64,000 nucleotides of DNA from Methylibium sp. (GCA_013824165.1 PNNH01000118.1:19695-83694), one strand, 5' to 3'. Shown: positions 35,204-44,774, counted from the first letter of the stretch. The notes: a model not told the origin generated them from the letters alone. Numbers and translations: made by a program.

Positions 35204-36260
35204 CAGCAACTGGGCCTGTCAGGGCAATCCGCTGTGCATCGGCCAGGGCGGCGATCCCCTGGTGCATCACGGAGGGCACAGTAGCGTCATAGCGTTCGAT
35301 ACGGCCTGCGCGGGTCAGTGCCACTGCACGCTCCAGAGCGATGGCGTCGGCGTTCAGCGGCAACTGCAGTCGCTCGCAGATCGCAGCGACGATTGCGCGG
35401 GGGGCCTCGATCAGGTCTTTCTGGTTGCAAACCGCGAGGCGGGTCGGCGGAAGTTGGTTGACGCAGGCGTCGAGTGCCTGGGCGCAGCGACGCAGTGCCC
35501 TGTCGAGGAACAGATCCAGCGCCTGCGCATCCGCACCAGTCAGTCCGTGCGCGTCGAACATCGTGTGCCACATCTTGCGATTGGACAGGAAGACGTCACT
35601 AGGGTCCCGGGCCATCCAGACCAGTCGTGCGTGCGGGAACCGCTCCAGCAAAGCCGCCAAGCGGAAGCTGTGATTCGGCGACTTCAGGATCAGTGGCTGA
35701 GGTGCCGCGCTCGTGCGCACGACGGTGCGGAGGAAGGCCTCCCACCCAGGAAGCCAGCTTGACGAGTTGGTACGCCAGTAGTCTGGATCCAGCGTGTGCT
35801 GCAGTTCACCGATGCGATGCGGCATTAGAAAGGCCCTGTAGGCCGAGTCCAGGCCGAGCGCGAGCATCGCGAACTCGTCTTCCTGCGGCGAGAAGGCGCC
35901 GATCGCCAGACCGTCCATGGGTCTGGGAATGACCTGTCCCGCCGGCGGCTGGTTGCTCAAACCGAACGCAGGCGCATTCATGCATTGCCAGGTCAACGGC
36001 GTGGCGCTGCCGGTGGCCGCTGTCAGCAGCTCGTGCATGACCGTCGTGCCGCTGCGCCAGGGCCCGACGATGAATACAGGGTCCTGCAGTGCCAGAGCTG
36101 ATTCGGGGCTCAGAGCGGCACTCTGGCGCGCATTCACGCCAGCCCAGAAGGCGCGCCAACCTTGCGCAATACGCCAGCTGCGGGGGAAACGGTTCCATGC
36201 GGGATCCTGCCTGAGCCAGTCCAGCAATGGCGGTGTCAATGCGAGCTTGACAGCTTTCAT
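35187..36260 (-). CDS. Sulfotransferase family protein
   Basis: A 357-residue PAPS-dependent sulfotransferase-like enzyme. The 5'-phosphosulfate loop is VFIVGPWRSGTTVMHELL (about residues 57-74). The 3'-phosphate region is probably VWMARDPSDVFLS, with R and S in the expected order. Such enzymes move sulfate from PAPS to a hydroxyl or amino group. It lies at the downstream end of the leftward exopolysaccharide transcript and overlaps the sulfatase-fold gene by four bases, so sulfation of the polysaccharide is an inference from context. No PAPS-synthesis genes are in the window. Confidence 0.83.
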   Translation of the reverse strand: MKAVKLALTPPLLDWLRQDPAWNRFPRSWRIAQGWRAFWAGVNARQSAALSPESALALQDPVFIVGPWRSGTTVMHELLTAATGSATPLTWQCMNAPAFGLSNQPPAGQVIPRPMDGLAIGAFSPQEDEFAMLALGLDSAYRAFLMPHRIGELQHTLDPDYWRTNSSSWLPGWEAFLRTVVRTSAAPQPLILKSPNHSFRLAALLERFPHARLVWMARDPSDVFLSNRKMWHTMFDAHGLTGADAQALDLFLDRALRRCAQALDACVNQLPPTRLAVCNQKDLIEAPRAIVAAICERLQLPLNADAIALERAVALTRAGRIERYDATVPSVMHQGIAALADAQRIALTGPVAVTRPS

Positions 36261-38251
36261 CTTGAGGTGTGGGTGGTCTGCCGCCGGCGAATCTCAGCCT
36301 GAGCTAGGCGGCTCAACAGCAGTTCCTGCAATCTTTGCAGTTTCGCCGGCTCACGCGCTGCCAGATCGTCATTCTCGCCAGGGTCAGCGGCAAGGTCGTA
36401 GAGGCGCGCGGCGTGAGGGCGCTGGAGATCGACTATGAGCTTGTAGCTTCCGTCAATGACCGCGAAATGCCCGACCTTTAGCGCTGCAAAGCGACTCTGG
36501 CGCTCCATCGACATCGTAAACACAGGCTGAGAATCAATGGCCCACCCTTTCCAGCTAGCGGCGATCGACCGGCCATCGGCTGCCGGCAGCGGTGGCAGGC
36601 CAAGCAGGTCGAGCACTGAAGGGGCGATGTCGGCCTGGCTGACCGGCATCGTCTCGACGCGGCCAAGCGTCTGCCCCGGCAATTTCACGATCAGCGGCAC
36701 GCGCACCACGGCTTCGTGCAGCTTGGGTCCGGCATGACCGAGGAAGCCCTTCTCGAAGGACTCGCCATGGTCGGCACTGATGATCAGCAAGGCCTTGTCC
36801 AGCCGGCCGGCGCGCTGCAACTCGGCGAGCAGGCGGCCGACAGCCTCGTCGGTGGCCATGATGCTTTCCTGGTAGCGCAGGCGATGCTTGTCGACGCGCG
36901 GCTGCAGTTCCGGTGCATACGGGACGTTGTCGCCCATGAAGTCGGACCAGCGGTCCAGTTCGCCGCGCGGCAGCAGGCGGTACTTGGTGGAGGGCGGCGG
37001 CAGGTAGGGACTGTGCGGCGGCATCGAGTGCACCCACACGTAGGCGGGGGAGCCCTGGGCCGGTTCATTCAGGAAGCCATGCACCCGGGCCAGCATGCGG
37101 TCCGAGTCGAAGGGGCTGGTCTGGGCATGCCACAGCATGTCAAACGCGCCGAGGAAGGACAGCGCCGAATCCACCAGCATCGGCACCGAGGACTGTGGCC
37201 ACAAGGTCAAGGCTGCGCGAAAGCGGTCGCGCAGCAGGTCGGACGGCGATATCGCGTGCTGCATGTAGGCAGACTGCGTACCGCGCTGCCGGACGCTGGC
37301 CAGCTGGTTGTCCGTGCTGGTGTAGGTGCGATAGCCGCTGTCGTGAAGCGCTTGCGCCAGCGTATGCCGCTGAAAGGGCGGCGCGACCTTGGCGCTGATC
37401 TGTGTGGCCAGATGGGTCCAGGGTAGGGTGCCGGTTTCAAGGCTGGAGGTAGTGGGCGTCGTGAAGTTGGAGCTGGCGTACAGCCGCGTGTAGCAGGTCG
37501 ACTGGCGCGCCAGGGCCTGCAGCTGCGGCATCAGCGATGGTGTATCGCTGCAGATGTCGGCATCGATGGCCGACAGGGCATCCAGCGTGATCAGGATGAC
37601 GTCCGGCCTGTGGACCTCGGTCTTGGCGGCGTCGGGTGACGGTGCCGCCACAACCCACTGCGGCGGGCTGACTGCCAGCAAGGCAGCGGCGCTGGTGATC
37701 AGCGCCAGGCCCGGCCAGCGCAGCGCGCGCGCATGCTCGACCAGCCGGCGGCGCAGCTGCGCGCGGCTCAGCAGGCGCCAGCCGAGCAGCAGGGCGATGA
37801 CGAAACCTGCCATCACGGCGTAGCGCATGCCGGGCGACACCACCAGCTCATGCCCTGTGGCCTGCTTGAGCCACAGCCAGCCGATCCGTGAGAGTTGCCA
37901 CAACAGCACCCAGAGCGTGGGTGCCAGCACCAGACCGTCTGCGATCAGGCTGCTACGGGCGCCCGGCATGCCGCCGGCATTGAGCATGCGCTGCAAGACG
38001 GCGCCGAGCAGGGCCAGCAGCGCGGTCGGCAGCCCACACAGCAGCGTGAGCAGGGCGACATCACGCAGCACATCCAGCGGCGTGGCGAACACCAGCAGCG
38101 CGTCGATCTGCTGCAGCACGGCCAGCGGCACGACCAGCAGCGCCAGGATCGCCCAACTCGACAGCCAGCGTTCCCAGGGGCCGAGCTCGATACCCGGGCT
38201 CACGGTGCTTTGCGGAGGGACAGCGGTGTCAGGCGCGCGCTTGCGCGTCAT
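36257..38251 (-). CDS. Membrane-anchored alkaline-phosphatase-superfamily enzyme (sulfatase fold, Thr nucleophile)
   Basis: A 664-residue protein with about five N-terminal transmembrane helices (30-200) and a large periplasmic sulfatase-fold domain. Metal-site residues are visible: D224 in ILITLDALS, and D494 and H495 in ISADHGESFE. The position of the sulfatase Cys in the FCxPSR pattern reads FTTPTTSSLETG, so the catalytic Cys is replaced by T264 and the following Arg by Thr. That is the pattern of phospho-group transferases such as EptA or LtaS rather than formylglycine sulfatases. It may add a phosphate-linked group to, or remove one from, the polysaccharide. It is coupled to both neighbours by four-base overlaps. 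Confidence 0.82.
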   Translation of the reverse strand: MTRKRAPDTAVPPQSTVSPGIELGPWERWLSSWAILALLVVPLAVLQQIDALLVFATPLDVLRDVALLTLLCGLPTALLALLGAVLQRMLNAGGMPGARSSLIADGLVLAPTLWVLLWQLSRIGWLWLKQATGHELVVSPGMRYAVMAGFVIALLLGWRLLSRAQLRRRLVEHARALRWPGLALITSAAALLAVSPPQWVVAAPSPDAAKTEVHRPDVILITLDALSAIDADICSDTPSLMPQLQALARQSTCYTRLYASSNFTTPTTSSLETGTLPWTHLATQISAKVAPPFQRHTLAQALHDSGYRTYTSTDNQLASVRQRGTQSAYMQHAISPSDLLRDRFRAALTLWPQSSVPMLVDSALSFLGAFDMLWHAQTSPFDSDRMLARVHGFLNEPAQGSPAYVWVHSMPPHSPYLPPPSTKYRLLPRGELDRWSDFMGDNVPYAPELQPRVDKHRLRYQESIMATDEAVGRLLAELQRAGRLDKALLIISADHGESFEKGFLGHAGPKLHEAVVRVPLIVKLPGQTLGRVETMPVSQADIAPSVLDLLGLPPLPAADGRSIAASWKGWAIDSQPVFTMSMERQSRFAALKVGHFAVIDGSYKLIVDLQRPHAARLYDLAADPGENDDLAAREPAKLQRLQELLLSRLAQAEIRRRQTTHTSR

Positions 38252-38475
38252 TGCTCACCGCGGCCGGTCAGGCGAGCCCACAAGCGCCGAAACGCGTCGG
38301 CAATCCAGCGGCGCAGGAACAGCCAGGCACCGACAATGGCAGCAAACACCGGGGCCAGCAACTGGAACAGCATGCCGCCGGCGTTCGGGTCGATGTAGGC
38401 ATGAGCCTCCGGCATGACGCAACAGAGCAGCAATGCCACGACGAGTGAGTCGAAACCTGTGCGGGCGAGTTTCAT
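38248..38475 (-). CDS. Small exported or membrane protein with AYIDPNAGG motif
   Basis: A 75-residue protein of unknown function. A signal-peptide-like segment (about 8-22) ends with AHA before YIDPNAGGMLFQLL, followed by a second hydrophobic helix (APVFAAIVGAWLFL) and an Arg-rich tail. ATG at 38475 is chosen because it gives this compact layout; longer in-frame readings start with an improbable polar stretch. It is coupled to the sulfatase-fold gene by a four-base overlap and stands between glycosyltransferase and modification genes of the polysaccharide locus. Confidence 0.72.
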   Translation of the reverse strand: MKLARTGFDSLVVALLLCCVMPEAHAYIDPNAGGMLFQLLAPVFAAIVGAWLFLRRWIADAFRRLWARLTGRGEQ

Positions 38476-38570
38476 AGAAGCAGCAGTTTGCGGAGCCGTT
38501 GATTGGGGCCGGAGACAAGGCCGCTGATTGTAGTTCGGCCGTTGTCCCGTCCCCGGTGGCAAGCCGCGGT

Positions 38571-39713
38571 TCAGCGGCGCAAGTGCTGCAGGCTGCGCAG
38601 GTAAGTGGCGGTGACCATTGCCTCCGAGAACTGCACCTGTGCCTTGCCGCGTGAGGCCTCACCCATCTGGATCAGCCGCGTCTCGGGCAGCGTGCAGATC
38701 TGTGCGAGCGCGGCGCTCAGCGACTCGGCGCTCCGCGCCTCGCAGAGCAGCCCATTGACGCCGACGTCGATCGCCTCCCGACAGCCGGGGACGTCGCTGG
38801 CGACCAAGGCGCGACCGACTGCCGCGGCCTCCAGAAGCGTTCGCGACATGCCTTCCCGGTAGGAGGGCAGGACGACGCAGTGCGCGACGGCGATATAGGG
38901 CCGTACATCGGCGGTGTAGCCGAGGTAGTCGATCGTCCCGTCGGACGTCCAGCTGGCAAGTTCGTCGGCCGTGATGGCCGTGGGGTTGCTGGCATCCAGG
39001 CTGCCGAGCAATTGGAAGCGCGCATGGGCGTGGCGCAGGCGCACGGCGCGGGCTGCCGCAGCGTATTCGCGCACGCCCTTGTCGCCGAGCAGGCGCGCGA
39101 TCATCAGGAAGACCGGTGCGCCAGGCTGCGTCAGTCGCGGGACTGGCACGCTGACGAAGTGCTCCAGGTCCACGCCAAGCCCCGGGATGCCTTGTGCTTG
39201 AGCCGCACTCACCAGACCGTACTGCAGGAAGATGCCCTGATCGGTCGGGTTCTCGAAGAACACGCGATCCATGCCGCCGAAGGTGAGCTTGTACAGCTGC
39301 ATCACGATGCGCGTCAGCCAGTCCTGCCGGATGAAGGAGCTGCCCAGTCCGGAAACGCCGGCGATCTGCCTGATCCCGAGCCCGCGCCGCGCGAACGACG
39401 CATAGATATTCCCCTTCGGCGTGTGGCTCAGGATCACGTCGGGTGCAACCTGCTTGAGCGCGCTGCGCAGGCTCAGGACCGAGCCGAGTTCACGCAGCGG
39501 ATTGATGCTCTTGCCCTCAAGCTTGAAAGCGACGTGATCGAAGCCCGCGTCAGCGATTTGTTGCAGTCCCTCGCCTGCCGGACAGATCGCGCTGACCTGA
39601 TAGCCGGCCGCGCGCAGGCTGCGCATGAATCCCAGGCGGAAGTTGGCGATGTACCAGGCCGTGTTGGCGACGATGGCAATGCGCATGGGCCGTGTCTTGT
39701 GCTGCACGGACAT
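38571..39713 (-). CDS. GT4 glycosyltransferase (EpsD/PglA-like)
   Basis: A 380-residue GT-B enzyme. The N-terminal domain has RIAIVANTAWYIANFRLGF and HTPKGNIYASFARRG, a pattern common in EpsD-like exopolysaccharide transferases. The C-terminal domain has the E-x7-E type site PSYREGMSRTLLEAAAVGR with two glutamates. It probably adds one sugar in the repeat unit; specificity cannot be read. It abuts the next gene (the stop of the upstream gene and this start overlap by one base). Confidence 0.87.
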   Translation of the reverse strand: MSVQHKTRPMRIAIVANTAWYIANFRLGFMRSLRAAGYQVSAICPAGEGLQQIADAGFDHVAFKLEGKSINPLRELGSVLSLRSALKQVAPDVILSHTPKGNIYASFARRGLGIRQIAGVSGLGSSFIRQDWLTRIVMQLYKLTFGGMDRVFFENPTDQGIFLQYGLVSAAQAQGIPGLGVDLEHFVSVPVPRLTQPGAPVFLMIARLLGDKGVREYAAAARAVRLRHAHARFQLLGSLDASNPTAITADELASWTSDGTIDYLGYTADVRPYIAVAHCVVLPSYREGMSRTLLEAAAVGRALVASDVPGCREAIDVGVNGLLCEARSAESLSAALAQICTLPETRLIQMGEASRGKAQVQFSEAMVTATYLRSLQHLRR

Positions 39714-40816
39714 CAGGCCAAGTGTCGGCGACTGTCATCAGCCGCTTGCTGAAGGAGGGTCGCCAGCTGTCGGCCAACGACCTGGGTGCAGTAGCGCTGC
39801 TCGACGGCGGCCCTGCCTGCTCGCCCCATGCTGGCCCTGAGGGCTGGCGAGTCGGCGAGCCCTGCCAAGGCCTGTTCCCACTCGTCGTCGCTACGGGCCA
39901 GAAAGCCGAGTTCCGGTGACACGACATCGATATTGGAGCCGACCGCCGACGCCACGACGGGCAGGCCGCAGGCCATGTACTGGATCAGCTTGAAGCTGCA
40001 CTTGCCTTGTTCCCAGGGCGTGTCGTGCAGCGGCATGATGCCGACGTCACAGGCGCTCAGCTGGGTGCATTCCGCCTCTTCCGACCAGGGCAGGCTGCGG
40101 CATTCGACGCCGGCGAACTGCGGGGCTTGGGCGCCGATCACGTCGAGCCGGATGCGGTAACGCGCTGCCAGGCGCTCCAGCGGCCGGCGTACCAGCTCCA
40201 GGTAGGGCTGGGTCGAGGGTGAGCCGATCCAGGCGATGCGCAGCAAGCCGGGCTCCGGCGCTGCCGCAGGGGCTTGATCGCCCGGTGCCGGGTAGCGCCC
40301 GAGATCGATCACGCTGGGCAGGAACTCGACATGACGCGCACCGGCCTGGCGAGCTCGTTGACCCAGGTAGGCATTGCCCACCGTCACCGTATGCGCCCGG
40401 CGCATCAGCGCGTCGATCTTGTCGCCGAGCAGGGTACGCACCAAGGCATGACTTGAACGGTCGTAGTTGTGGAAGATGGCGTCATCGAAATCGAGCACCA
40501 TCGGGACGCGACCTAGCAGCAGGCGTTCCAGCCCGTAAGGCAGCATGGGCAGCAGTTCCTTCTCGACCCAGATGGCGTCAAAGTCTTGCAGGCGGGCTCC
40601 GTCGAACAGGCGCCGGGCATAGGCCTTGATGACTTCCTGCCAGTCGCGGCGCCCCTGGTTCAGCGCGGTCACATAGGCGGCGGTGTGCAGCGGCAGCAAC
40701 GTTGGTGTGATGCCGGCTGCTTCAAGCAGGGGGAAGTACTGCATCGCACGAATGCGCGAGGAGGCACCATTCCTCGAATAGCGGGTCAGGAAAGCGACTT
40801 TGAGCGGTCGGGACAT
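39713..40816 (-). CDS. GT4-like glycosyltransferase
   Basis: A 367-residue GT-B fold enzyme starting RPLKVAFLTRYSRNGASSRIR. It has VLDFDDAIFHN near residue 105 and the C-terminal donor motif with IMPLHDTPWEQGKCSFKLIQYMACGLPVV, where the second half of the E-x7-E pattern is altered to K/Q residues. ATG at 40816 is preferred over codons 93 bases upstream, which would extend the protein across the gap to the polymerase gene. Donor and acceptor are unknown. Confidence 0.84.
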   Translation of the reverse strand: MSRPLKVAFLTRYSRNGASSRIRAMQYFPLLEAAGITPTLLPLHTAAYVTALNQGRRDWQEVIKAYARRLFDGARLQDFDAIWVEKELLPMLPYGLERLLLGRVPMVLDFDDAIFHNYDRSSHALVRTLLGDKIDALMRRAHTVTVGNAYLGQRARQAGARHVEFLPSVIDLGRYPAPGDQAPAAAPEPGLLRIAWIGSPSTQPYLELVRRPLERLAARYRIRLDVIGAQAPQFAGVECRSLPWSEEAECTQLSACDVGIMPLHDTPWEQGKCSFKLIQYMACGLPVVASAVGSNIDVVSPELGFLARSDDEWEQALAGLADSPALRASMGRAGRAAVEQRYCTQVVGRQLATLLQQAADDSRRHLA

Positions 40817-40886
40817 GGGCTCAGAAAAAAGGTCTTCGTGCTTAGCGCGCCCCTGCGGGCGCCACATTGCGGGCCGGGGTGTGGCA

Positions 40887-42170
40887 CTAGCAGGGGCCTG
40901 GGCCGACAACCTCCGGCTGGCGCGGGCCGCCCGCTTGCTGGGACGAGGCGGCCGAGGTGGCTGATGCGGTGCTGCGGAATGCCGGGGCGATCAGCAGGGC
41001 GAAGGTGACCCACGTGCTCAGCAGGCTCAGGTACTGGTCCTGGAAGAACTGCAGAAGCAGCGGGTACATCGCCATGCTGGCGTAGATGATGAGGCGGGGG
41101 TCGGCGTCGGGGCGCCGCGCGGCTCGATACAGCCGCCCGTGCAACTGGCCGCACAAGGCATAGAAGCCCACGATGCCCAGCCAGCCAAAATCTTCGTGAT
41201 AGGGCTGCAGGGCGGTGTAGACATTGGTAGGCAGTGGAACGTTGACATACTCCTTGATCAGCGGCACGACCGTTACATCGGCGCCGAGGGCCTGCAGCAC
41301 GGCCAGCGGCGTCCGCATGGCGTTGAGGCCCCACTGCAACGATGGCGGCGCGGCGAGCGTCAGGTCGAAGGCAGCTATACCGCCCAGCAGGTACAGCATC
41401 AATGCGTCTGTCGCCGATAAGGCATCGATGTTCGGTGTGTCCGCACCGATCTTGTTGGCCAGCATGCCGAGGCCGAAGAATGCAAGGCTGAACAGCAGTA
41501 GTGCGGTGCCGGCGATCTGGGCCAGCCGGGCGCGCCGTTGCAGCAGGGCGATGAAGGCCAGCGCCGTCACGAGCAGGAAGAAGTAGGTGCGACCGGTCGA
41601 CAGCAGTGCATACACAACCGAAAGCAGCAGGCTGATCCAGCCGCGCCAGGCGAATATGCGCTTCTTGCTGCTGGCGAGCTCGACAAAGGTCGATGCAAAG
41701 GAAACCGGGATCAGGTAGCCGAGCAAGCCGAAGGTCTGGGCGTCGTCCCGGGCTCCCGTCAGTGCAATGCGCAGATTGATGAAGTCCGACTCGGTGTAGG
41801 GCGCACTCTGGGCCAGCGCCTGGGCCTTCAGGAGGAACGGACCGAAGCCCAGCAGGGCCACGGCGAACAGCAGTTCGCGCCAGATCGTGACCCGGTAGCG
41901 TCGGGGGCTCGTGCTCACGCCGGTCATCGGCTCCGCAGGGTGGATGACCGCAGCGAGCGAGAAGCTGCTGACGGCCAACACGATCAGCATGAAGACTTCG
42001 GGCGACAACGGTCGCAGCCTGTGCGGGAAGAGCAGATAGGTGGCGCAGACCACGGTCCAGACCACGGCGTGCATCGGCGCTGGGTGTAGCCGGTCGCGCG
42101 TGAAGACGGCGCTGGTCAAGCCGATGGCCGCCATGGTTGCGAGCAGCAGGTAGAGCACGGCGGGTTCCAT
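40887..42170 (-). CDS. Wzy-type polysaccharide repeat-unit polymerase
   Basis: A 427-residue polytopic protein with about ten to twelve hydrophobic helices. A large periplasmic loop near residue 290-330 includes VPLPTNVYTALQPYHEDFGWLG, a signature of the oligosaccharide repeat-unit polymerase family (the TN-Y---P---DFG pattern). It would join undecaprenyl-linked units at the periplasmic face. It lies in the same transcript as the Wzx flippase and three glycosyltransferases. A longer frame on the same strand is only an out-of-frame shadow of this gene. Confidence 0.85.
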   Translation of the reverse strand: MEPAVLYLLLATMAAIGLTSAVFTRDRLHPAPMHAVVWTVVCATYLLFPHRLRPLSPEVFMLIVLAVSSFSLAAVIHPAEPMTGVSTSPRRYRVTIWRELLFAVALLGFGPFLLKAQALAQSAPYTESDFINLRIALTGARDDAQTFGLLGYLIPVSFASTFVELASSKKRIFAWRGWISLLLSVVYALLSTGRTYFFLLVTALAFIALLQRRARLAQIAGTALLLFSLAFFGLGMLANKIGADTPNIDALSATDALMLYLLGGIAAFDLTLAAPPSLQWGLNAMRTPLAVLQALGADVTVVPLIKEYVNVPLPTNVYTALQPYHEDFGWLGIVGFYALCGQLHGRLYRAARRPDADPRLIIYASMAMYPLLLQFFQDQYLSLLSTWVTFALLIAPAFRSTASATSAASSQQAGGPRQPEVVGPGPC

Positions 42171-42217
42171 CTAGCGGCCCTCCGTCGGTGGCGCCATCTC
42201 GGCTGTACGGCAGCGAC

Positions 42218-43207
42218 TCATGATGCGCGCCGCCCCTGCGCTTGCCAGCTGATGAGCAGCTTGTAGGCTTGGGCCAGATCCCCCAGCTCACCCATACGGC
42301 GCCCCGCGAGCAGCATCAGGAAGCGGGCCAGCGGTTCCAGCAGGTAGGTGCTGGTCAGCACGAGCAGCATACCGGCGCCACTGCTGTGCTTGCGAAAGTA
42401 CTGCAGTCGGCTTCTGAGTGCATAGAACAGACGCGTTGCACGGATCTGATCCGATGTGCCGCCGCCTTTGTGGAAGGCCTGCGCATCGGCAATGTAGAGG
42501 CTGCGCCAGCCGGCCTGATGGGCACGGTAGGCAAAGTCGACCTCTTCGAAATAGACGAAGAAACGCTCATCGAAGCCGCCCAGCTTCTCGAACAGCTCGA
42601 ACCTGACCATGAAGAAGGCACCAATCACCTGGTCGACGGTGCGCGAGCTGGCATGGTCCCATTCCCGCATGGCCTGGCCCAGCGCGGGCCGCAGACGGTC
42701 CAGACCCAGCGCCTGCGCAAGGACCTGTCCGGGACGGGGGAATCGGGAGCATGAACGCGCCACTTGCTGCGATTCGTCACACAACTGGATGCCGATAATG
42801 CCGACATCTCGTCCTGCGGGGCTGTCAAGCACGCGGACAGGGGCCGCCAGCGAGTCCTCAAACAGCAGGGTGTCCGGATTCAGGAACAGGATTAGGTCAC
42901 AGGGGCCTGCCGCTGCGGCACCTTGATTGCAGGCAGCTGCGAAACCCCGGTTCGAGCTGTTGCGCAACAGCGTGAGCGGCAGGCTGCCGGCTTGCAGGCC
43001 GAGCTCCGAACCATCGCTTGAGTGGTTGTCCACGACCACGACGGTGCTGACGAAGTGTGTCGGGCCAAGGCGTGCCGCCGCATGCGGAATCGAGGCCAGA
43101 CATTCGCGCAACTGGTCCCGCGAGTTCCAGTTGACGATGACGATGGCAATGGAGGCAGGCACGTTGGTCAATTCGGGAGGTAGGGCAGTAGCGCGGCAAA
43201 GCGGCAT
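42218..43207 (-). CDS. GT2 family glycosyltransferase (rhamnosyl-type)
   Basis: A 329-residue GT-A enzyme. The N-terminal domain begins IAIVIVNWNSRDQLRECL and has VVVVDNHSSDGS (donor aspartate), then NRGFAAACNQGA, LFLNPDTLL (DxD-like), and GAFFMVRFELFEKLGGFDERFF followed by FEEVDFAYRA (catalytic ED). These are typical of rhamnosyl- or galactofuranosyl-like GT2 enzymes in O-antigen loci. The start is uncertain: ATG at 43207 is given, but GTG at 43162 lies right before the domain; neither has a strong ribosome site. Confidence 0.87.
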   Translation of the reverse strand: MPLCRATALPPELTNVPASIAIVIVNWNSRDQLRECLASIPHAAARLGPTHFVSTVVVVDNHSSDGSELGLQAGSLPLTLLRNSSNRGFAAACNQGAAAAGPCDLILFLNPDTLLFEDSLAAPVRVLDSPAGRDVGIIGIQLCDESQQVARSCSRFPRPGQVLAQALGLDRLRPALGQAMREWDHASSRTVDQVIGAFFMVRFELFEKLGGFDERFFVYFEEVDFAYRAHQAGWRSLYIADAQAFHKGGGTSDQIRATRLFYALRSRLQYFRKHSSGAGMLLVLTSTYLLEPLARFLMLLAGRRMGELGDLAQAYKLLISWQAQGRRAS

Positions 43208-43369
43208 ACCAGCACAAGTTCTGGATCTCAGTGGCGTCGATGCCAAGCTTGCGACATCGAGCGCCACACATGATGGACGGCGCAAGTGTATCGGCGCCGG
43301 CCGGGGCGGTTTCGAGGGCCGCTGGTGCTTGTTGACGCCGGATGGCGTTCGGCTAGCCTGTTGTCGCCT

Positions 43370-44647
43370 TTACCTGGGCGAAGGCTGGACCCGCCGGCTC
43401 ATGACGAACAGCGCCAGCGTGTCAGTGCTGACGCGCAGCACCCAGGCCAGCGCCGCGCCAAGCACGCCGAACTGCTGCAGCAGCACAAACAGCGTCAGCG
43501 CATAGAACGGCAGCTCGGCGAGATGGAGCAGGGCGGTGGCGCGAAACCGGCCATGCGCATGCAGCCAGCTGTAGAACATGCCGCCCAGCCCGTTGATCCA
43601 GACCCCCAGGCAGAGCCAGCGACCGATGGAAACGGATTCGGGCGGCAGGTCGTGGCCCAGCCAAACTGGCAGAAGCAGCGGCAGCAAGGCAGCGGTCAGG
43701 CCCGTCGCCGCTGCCATCAGCAGCGCCACCCGCACTGCCCAGCGGGCGAAGGTCCGACGCGCTTCGGCCGCGTCGCTCGCCAACTGGGCTGACAGCGAAG
43801 GCAGCGCCACGGTCGTGATGGCCGACGAGATGATCAGCAGTTGCGTGATCAGATCGAAGGGGATGGCGTAGCTGGTGACGGCGGCTGCCGAGACGATGGC
43901 GGCGATGGCGAATCGGTCCGCCTGCACCAGCAGGGGACTGACGATGGCACTGATCGACAACCATCCGCCCGAGCTGAGCAGCTGACGGGCTGCGTCGCGC
44001 GCTGAAGCCTGGTCGATCGAACCGGTCCTGGCCGGCAGGTGCCGGCGGGCGATGCTCCTGAAAGCCAGCAGCGACAGCGCGCGCGCGATCACCAATGACA
44101 GTGTGATCAGTCCCATGTCCTGGCTGAAGGAGGCGACAGCCCAGGGGGCGACGAAGTTCGCGCTGCCCAGCGCCATCCGCACCAGGCTAATGCCGCGAAA
44201 CTGCTGCAAGCCTTCGGCGATGCCGCGGTAGGTGGCCGCCATGGCCTGAATCGGCACGACGACGGCCAGCCACAGCAGAGCCGTCGACACCTGCTCAGGA
44301 GTGATGGTCTGCAGGCTGAACAGCTGGCCCAGATCCAGGGTCAGGCCCAGCAGCACGAGGGCTGCACCGCACAGGCCGCTCACCAGGGTCACGCGCAGCG
44401 CCGCCGCAACCGTGCTGTGCATTTGCTCGGCGTTGCCACTGACCTGCAAGTCCGCGATCGTCTTGGTGGTGGCGCGGCCGATGCCCAGATCGAGCAATCC
44501 CGACAGCGCGGTGAAAGCCCAGATCAGCGACAGCAGGCCGAAGCGCTCGGCGCCCAGTTGCGCCAGCAGCGGCGGAATGAAGATCAGCGCTGCCACCGGG
44601 GGGGTGCCCAAGCCCAGCAGGCTCCAGGCAACGCTGGAAACTCTCAT
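43370..44647 (-). CDS. Wzx-type polysaccharide flippase (second in window)
   Basis: A 425-residue MOP-superfamily transporter with about 12 to 14 hydrophobic helices. The N-terminus has LGAERFGLLSLIWAFTALSGLLDLG, the usual start of this family. It would export the lipid-linked unit of the second polysaccharide locus. It is the first gene of the leftward transcript, with its ATG 128 bases from a TAGAAT-type box on the same strand (44775-44780). It is unlike the flippase at 12389. Confidence 0.87.
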   Translation of the reverse strand: MRVSSVAWSLLGLGTPPVAALIFIPPLLAQLGAERFGLLSLIWAFTALSGLLDLGIGRATTKTIADLQVSGNAEQMHSTVAAALRVTLVSGLCGAALVLLGLTLDLGQLFSLQTITPEQVSTALLWLAVVVPIQAMAATYRGIAEGLQQFRGISLVRMALGSANFVAPWAVASFSQDMGLITLSLVIARALSLLAFRSIARRHLPARTGSIDQASARDAARQLLSSGGWLSISAIVSPLLVQADRFAIAAIVSAAAVTSYAIPFDLITQLLIISSAITTVALPSLSAQLASDAAEARRTFARWAVRVALLMAAATGLTAALLPLLLPVWLGHDLPPESVSIGRWLCLGVWINGLGGMFYSWLHAHGRFRATALLHLAELPFYALTLFVLLQQFGVLGAALAWVLRVSTDTLALFVMSRRVQPSPR

Positions 44648-44774
44648 CGACAGTGTTTATCCGTAAGTGGTCGGTTCATAGGCCCGCGCCGGGGTCAGCC
44701 GGCGAAGGCGGGCAAATGCATTCAGGCGCCGACGCGGCTTCTTCGGCCTGGCCGCCCATCGGCGAACGGGTGCG

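Noticed and set aside
40786..42291. 501-codon frame on the minus strand over the polymerase gene
   Set aside because: It is an alternative frame on the same strand as the Wzy-type gene; it lacks hydrophobic helices, whereas the chosen frame has a clear polytopic protein with the family loop.
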